This document shows positions 62,411 through 64,000 of a stretch of 64,000 nucleotides of DNA, in pieces. The DNA comes from Paenibacillus qinlingensis (GTDB lineage: Bacteria > Bacillota > Bacilli > Paenibacillales > NBRC-103111). The DNA is taken from positions 372,001 to 436,000 of the forward strand of contig NZ_JABMKY010000002.1 in the NCBI RefSeq assembly GCF_013204845.1, in the 5' to 3' direction. Position numbers and translations under genes: made by a program. Within the stretch, counting starts at the first letter, position 1, and the number at the start of each line of letters is the position of its first letter. The notes under the pieces are model-generated. The model was not told the DNA's origin and made no database searches. It worked only from the letters and a program-made list of their open reading frames with translations.

Positions 62411-64000
62411 TTAATTAGGAGTGTAAGAAAGAGTGGCGCTAAATGAGAGTTGGGTAATATCAGCTGCAGAGGGATTAGACGCTACATTCGTTCTTATACG
62501 AATACCAATACGATCTCCAACTACAACATTTAATGTTCCTAGATTAATATTAGTTGCAGTATAGAAAGTACCAGCAATAACCGTATTGCCAGGCCCTCCA
62601 AAAGTAAGCGAACTAGTCAGCGGAGTTGTCAAGTAAAGTGAAGAAAGATGACTACTCCCATTATTAGGTGCTGAAGGTGCTCTGAAAACTGTAAAATCAT
62701 AAATAAGAGGTGTCACATTTATAGAAGCCACTGAAGCAACCAACAGATCTGCGCTTATTTGCAAGTTTCGAACGATTCCATTAAAGGGAATTGGGAAAGC
62801 AAAACCACCTGCTTCTGGCGGCATCGTTGATTCTCCAGAACCATTAATAACTTCAACTGTTCGATTACCAAAACCCATTAAAATTGGTGCAGCCGATACG
62901 ACTGTAGCACCACTTAGGATGATACCCGTTGAAAATGGAATTAATCCTCCAGTACCCGCTGGGCCTGTTGCTCCCGTTGCGCCTGCAGCTCCCGCTATTC
63001 CCGTTGCTCCCGTTGGGCCTGCCGCTCCCGCTGTTCCCGCTGTTCCCGCTGTTCCCGTTGCTCCCGTTGGGCCTGCTGCTCCCGCTGTTCCTGTTGCTCC
63101 CGTTGCGCCTGCAGCGCCTGCAGCTCCTGCCGTTCCCGTTGCTCCCGTTGGGCCTGCTGCACCCGCTGTTCCCGCTGTTCCCGTTGGACCTGCAGCTCCC
63201 GCTGTTCCCGTTGCTCCCGTTGGACCTGCAGCTCCCGCTGTTCCCGTTGCTCCTGTTGGACCTGCAGCTCCCGCTGTTCCTGTTGCTCCCGTTGGGCCTT
63301 CCGGTCCTTCTGGTCCCGGTGGACCACCCGCAGGGCCTGTTGCTCCCGTTGCGCCGGTTGGACCAGCTGCACCTGCTGTGCCGGTTGCTCCGGTTAGGCC
63401 CGTCGCTCCCGCTGTTCCCGTTGCTCCCGTTGGTCCTTCCGGTCCTTCTGGTCCTGGTGGACCACCCGCAGGGCCTGTTGCTCCCGTTGCTCCTACACCT
63501 GTAGCTCCTGTAGCCCCTGTCGCTCCTACTGTTCCCGTTGCTCCTACACCTGTAGCTCCTGTAGCCCCTGTCGCTCCTACTGTTCCCGTTGCTCCTACAC
63601 CTGTAGCTCCTGTAGCCCCTGTCGCCCCTACTGTTCCCGTTGCTCCTACACCTGTAGCTCCTGTAGCCCCTGTCGCTCCTACTGTTCCCGTTGCTCCTGT
63701 AGTTCCTGTCGCTCCCCTTGCTCCCGGCGTTCCTTCTGGCCCCTCTGGTCCTTCTGGTCCTTCTGGTCCTTCTGGTCCTTGATGACCTCTTGGTCCTTCT
63801 GCACCTTGGTGACCTCGTGGTCCAGCAGGTCCTTCCGGTCCTTTGTGACCTCGCGGCCCTTCTGGACCTTCTTGCCCTTTGTGACCTCGTGGCCCTTCTG
63901 GCCCCGTAGCTCCAGTAGCTCCCTTTTCTCCCTTTGCTCCCGCTGCTCCACTAGGTCCTGTTGCTCCCACAGCTCCTTCAGCCCCGGATGTCCCCGTAGG
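62411..64000 (-). CDS. Collagen-like exosporium-type protein, 5' end outside window
   Basis: At least 529 residues; the frame stays open to the right edge, so the N-terminus is missing. About 350 residues of uninterrupted Gly-X-Y follow, first with charged [10 protein letters not shown] triplets, then [14 protein letters not shown] triplets rich in Thr (likely O-glycosylation sites, as in BclA). Four 51-bp units (17 residues including [17 protein letters not shown]) start near 63486, 63537, 63588 and 63640. The C-terminal ~180 residues ([12 protein letters not shown]..., [11 protein letters not shown]) resemble the BclB C-terminal domain of exosporium glycoproteins. Expected on the spore surface. 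Confidence 0.9.
   Translation of the reverse strand, partial: PTGTSGAEGAVGATGPSGAAGAKGEKGATGATGPEGPRGHKGQEGPEGPRGHKGPEGPAGPRGHQGAEGPRGHQGPEGPEGPEGPEGPEGTPGARGATGTTGATGTVGATGATGATGVGATGTVGATGATGATGVGATGTVGATGATGATGVGATGTVGATGATGATGVGATGATGPAGGPPGPEGPEGPTGATGTAGATGLTGATGTAGAAGPTGATGATGPAGGPPGPEGPEGPTGATGTAGAAGPTGATGTAGAAGPTGATGTAGAAGPTGTAGTAGAAGPTGATGTAGAAGAAGATGATGTAGAAGPTGATGTAGTAGTAGAAGPTGATGIAGAAGATGATGPAGTGGLIPFSTGIILSGATVVSAAPILMGFGNRTVEVINGSGESTMPPEAGGFAFPIPFNGIVRNLQISADLLVASVASINVTPLIYDFTVFRAPSAPNNGSSHLSSLYLTTPLTSSLTFGGPGNTVIAGTFYTATNINLGTLNVVVGDRIGIRIRTNVASNPSAADITQLSFSATLSYTPN

Noticed and set aside
62919..63782. 287-codon plus-strand frame rich in Pro-Val-Ala
   Set aside because: It is the antisense of the Gly-X-Y repeat; codon periodicity of the collagen-like gene keeps several frames open.

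Overview
The window is about 64 kb of a low-to-mid GC, endospore-forming Firmicute, most probably a Paenibacillus or close relative in the Paenibacillaceae. This is inferred from two spore-germinant receptor (ger) loci, a BclA/BclB-like collagen repeat protein, LplB/LplC-type sugar importers, YesM/YesN-type two-component systems, SLH-like and copper-amine-oxidase-N stalk domains, AGGAGG ribosome binding sites with frequent TTG/GTG starts, and a T-box leader. No rRNA, tRNA, insertion sequence, prophage or true CRISPR array was seen.

Layout. 1-3.9 kb: small membrane or secreted proteins of unknown role and a CBS protein. 3.9-8.4 kb: a gerAA-gerAC-gerAB operon with a candidate sigma-G promoter, followed 12 bp later by a Crp/Fnr-type regulator. 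8.5-10.6 kb: a P-loop kinase-like protein and an ankyrin-repeat stalk protein. 10.8-21.7 kb: a seven-gene minus-strand unit (two LplB/LplC-type permeases, a solute-binding lipoprotein, two different DegT/DnrJ aminotransferases, a NodB-like protein, a neutral-ceramidase-like protein). It faces a divergent regulator in which a GntR DNA-binding domain is fused to a whole solute-binding-protein domain. This is the most coherent candidate for an undescribed system, plausibly uptake and breakdown (or remodelling) of an N-acylated amino-sugar or aminocyclitol. 21.9-26.5 kb: a metallophosphoesterase, a striking 51-bp-period palindrome array, and a glycan operon (GDP-mannose pyrophosphorylase, GT4 glycosyltransferase, DUF6492 protein). 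26.6-28.4 kb: a telA/xpaC pair. 28.5-35.1 kb: a YesM/YesN-like two-component system driving a MalFG-type sugar importer.

35.3-38.2 kb: a DJ-1/PfpI-GNAT fusion gene behind a well-matched ZTP (pfl) riboswitch with a terminator, then LysE-type exporter and aminoglycoside-phosphotransferase-like genes. 38.6-42.5 kb: a lipoprotein, a DUF1801 protein, aspartate-semialdehyde dehydrogenase behind a T-box leader, and an SLH-like secreted protein. 42.7-47.3 kb: a MarR regulator divergent from a UvrA2-like/MFS pair, with a 19-bp operator palindrome. 47.9-50.9 kb: a CyuA-like cysteine desulfidase and a stalk-domain secreted protein. 51.1-54.4 kb: a vanR-vanS-vanY-vanZ-like operon with no vanHAX. 54.6-55.8 kb: an MFS carrier lacking a standard start codon. 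55.9-59.9 kb: a second ger locus whose gerAB is inverted relative to gerAA-gerAC. 60-62.2 kb: two SDR-fold oxidoreductases around a 600-bp mosaic spacer. 62.4 kb to the end: a collagen-like exosporium-type protein, cut by the window edge.

Most start codons were moved from the longest reading frame to the codon with the best-spaced Shine-Dalgarno sequence; each case is noted. Functions are assigned by motif reading only; no database search was possible.
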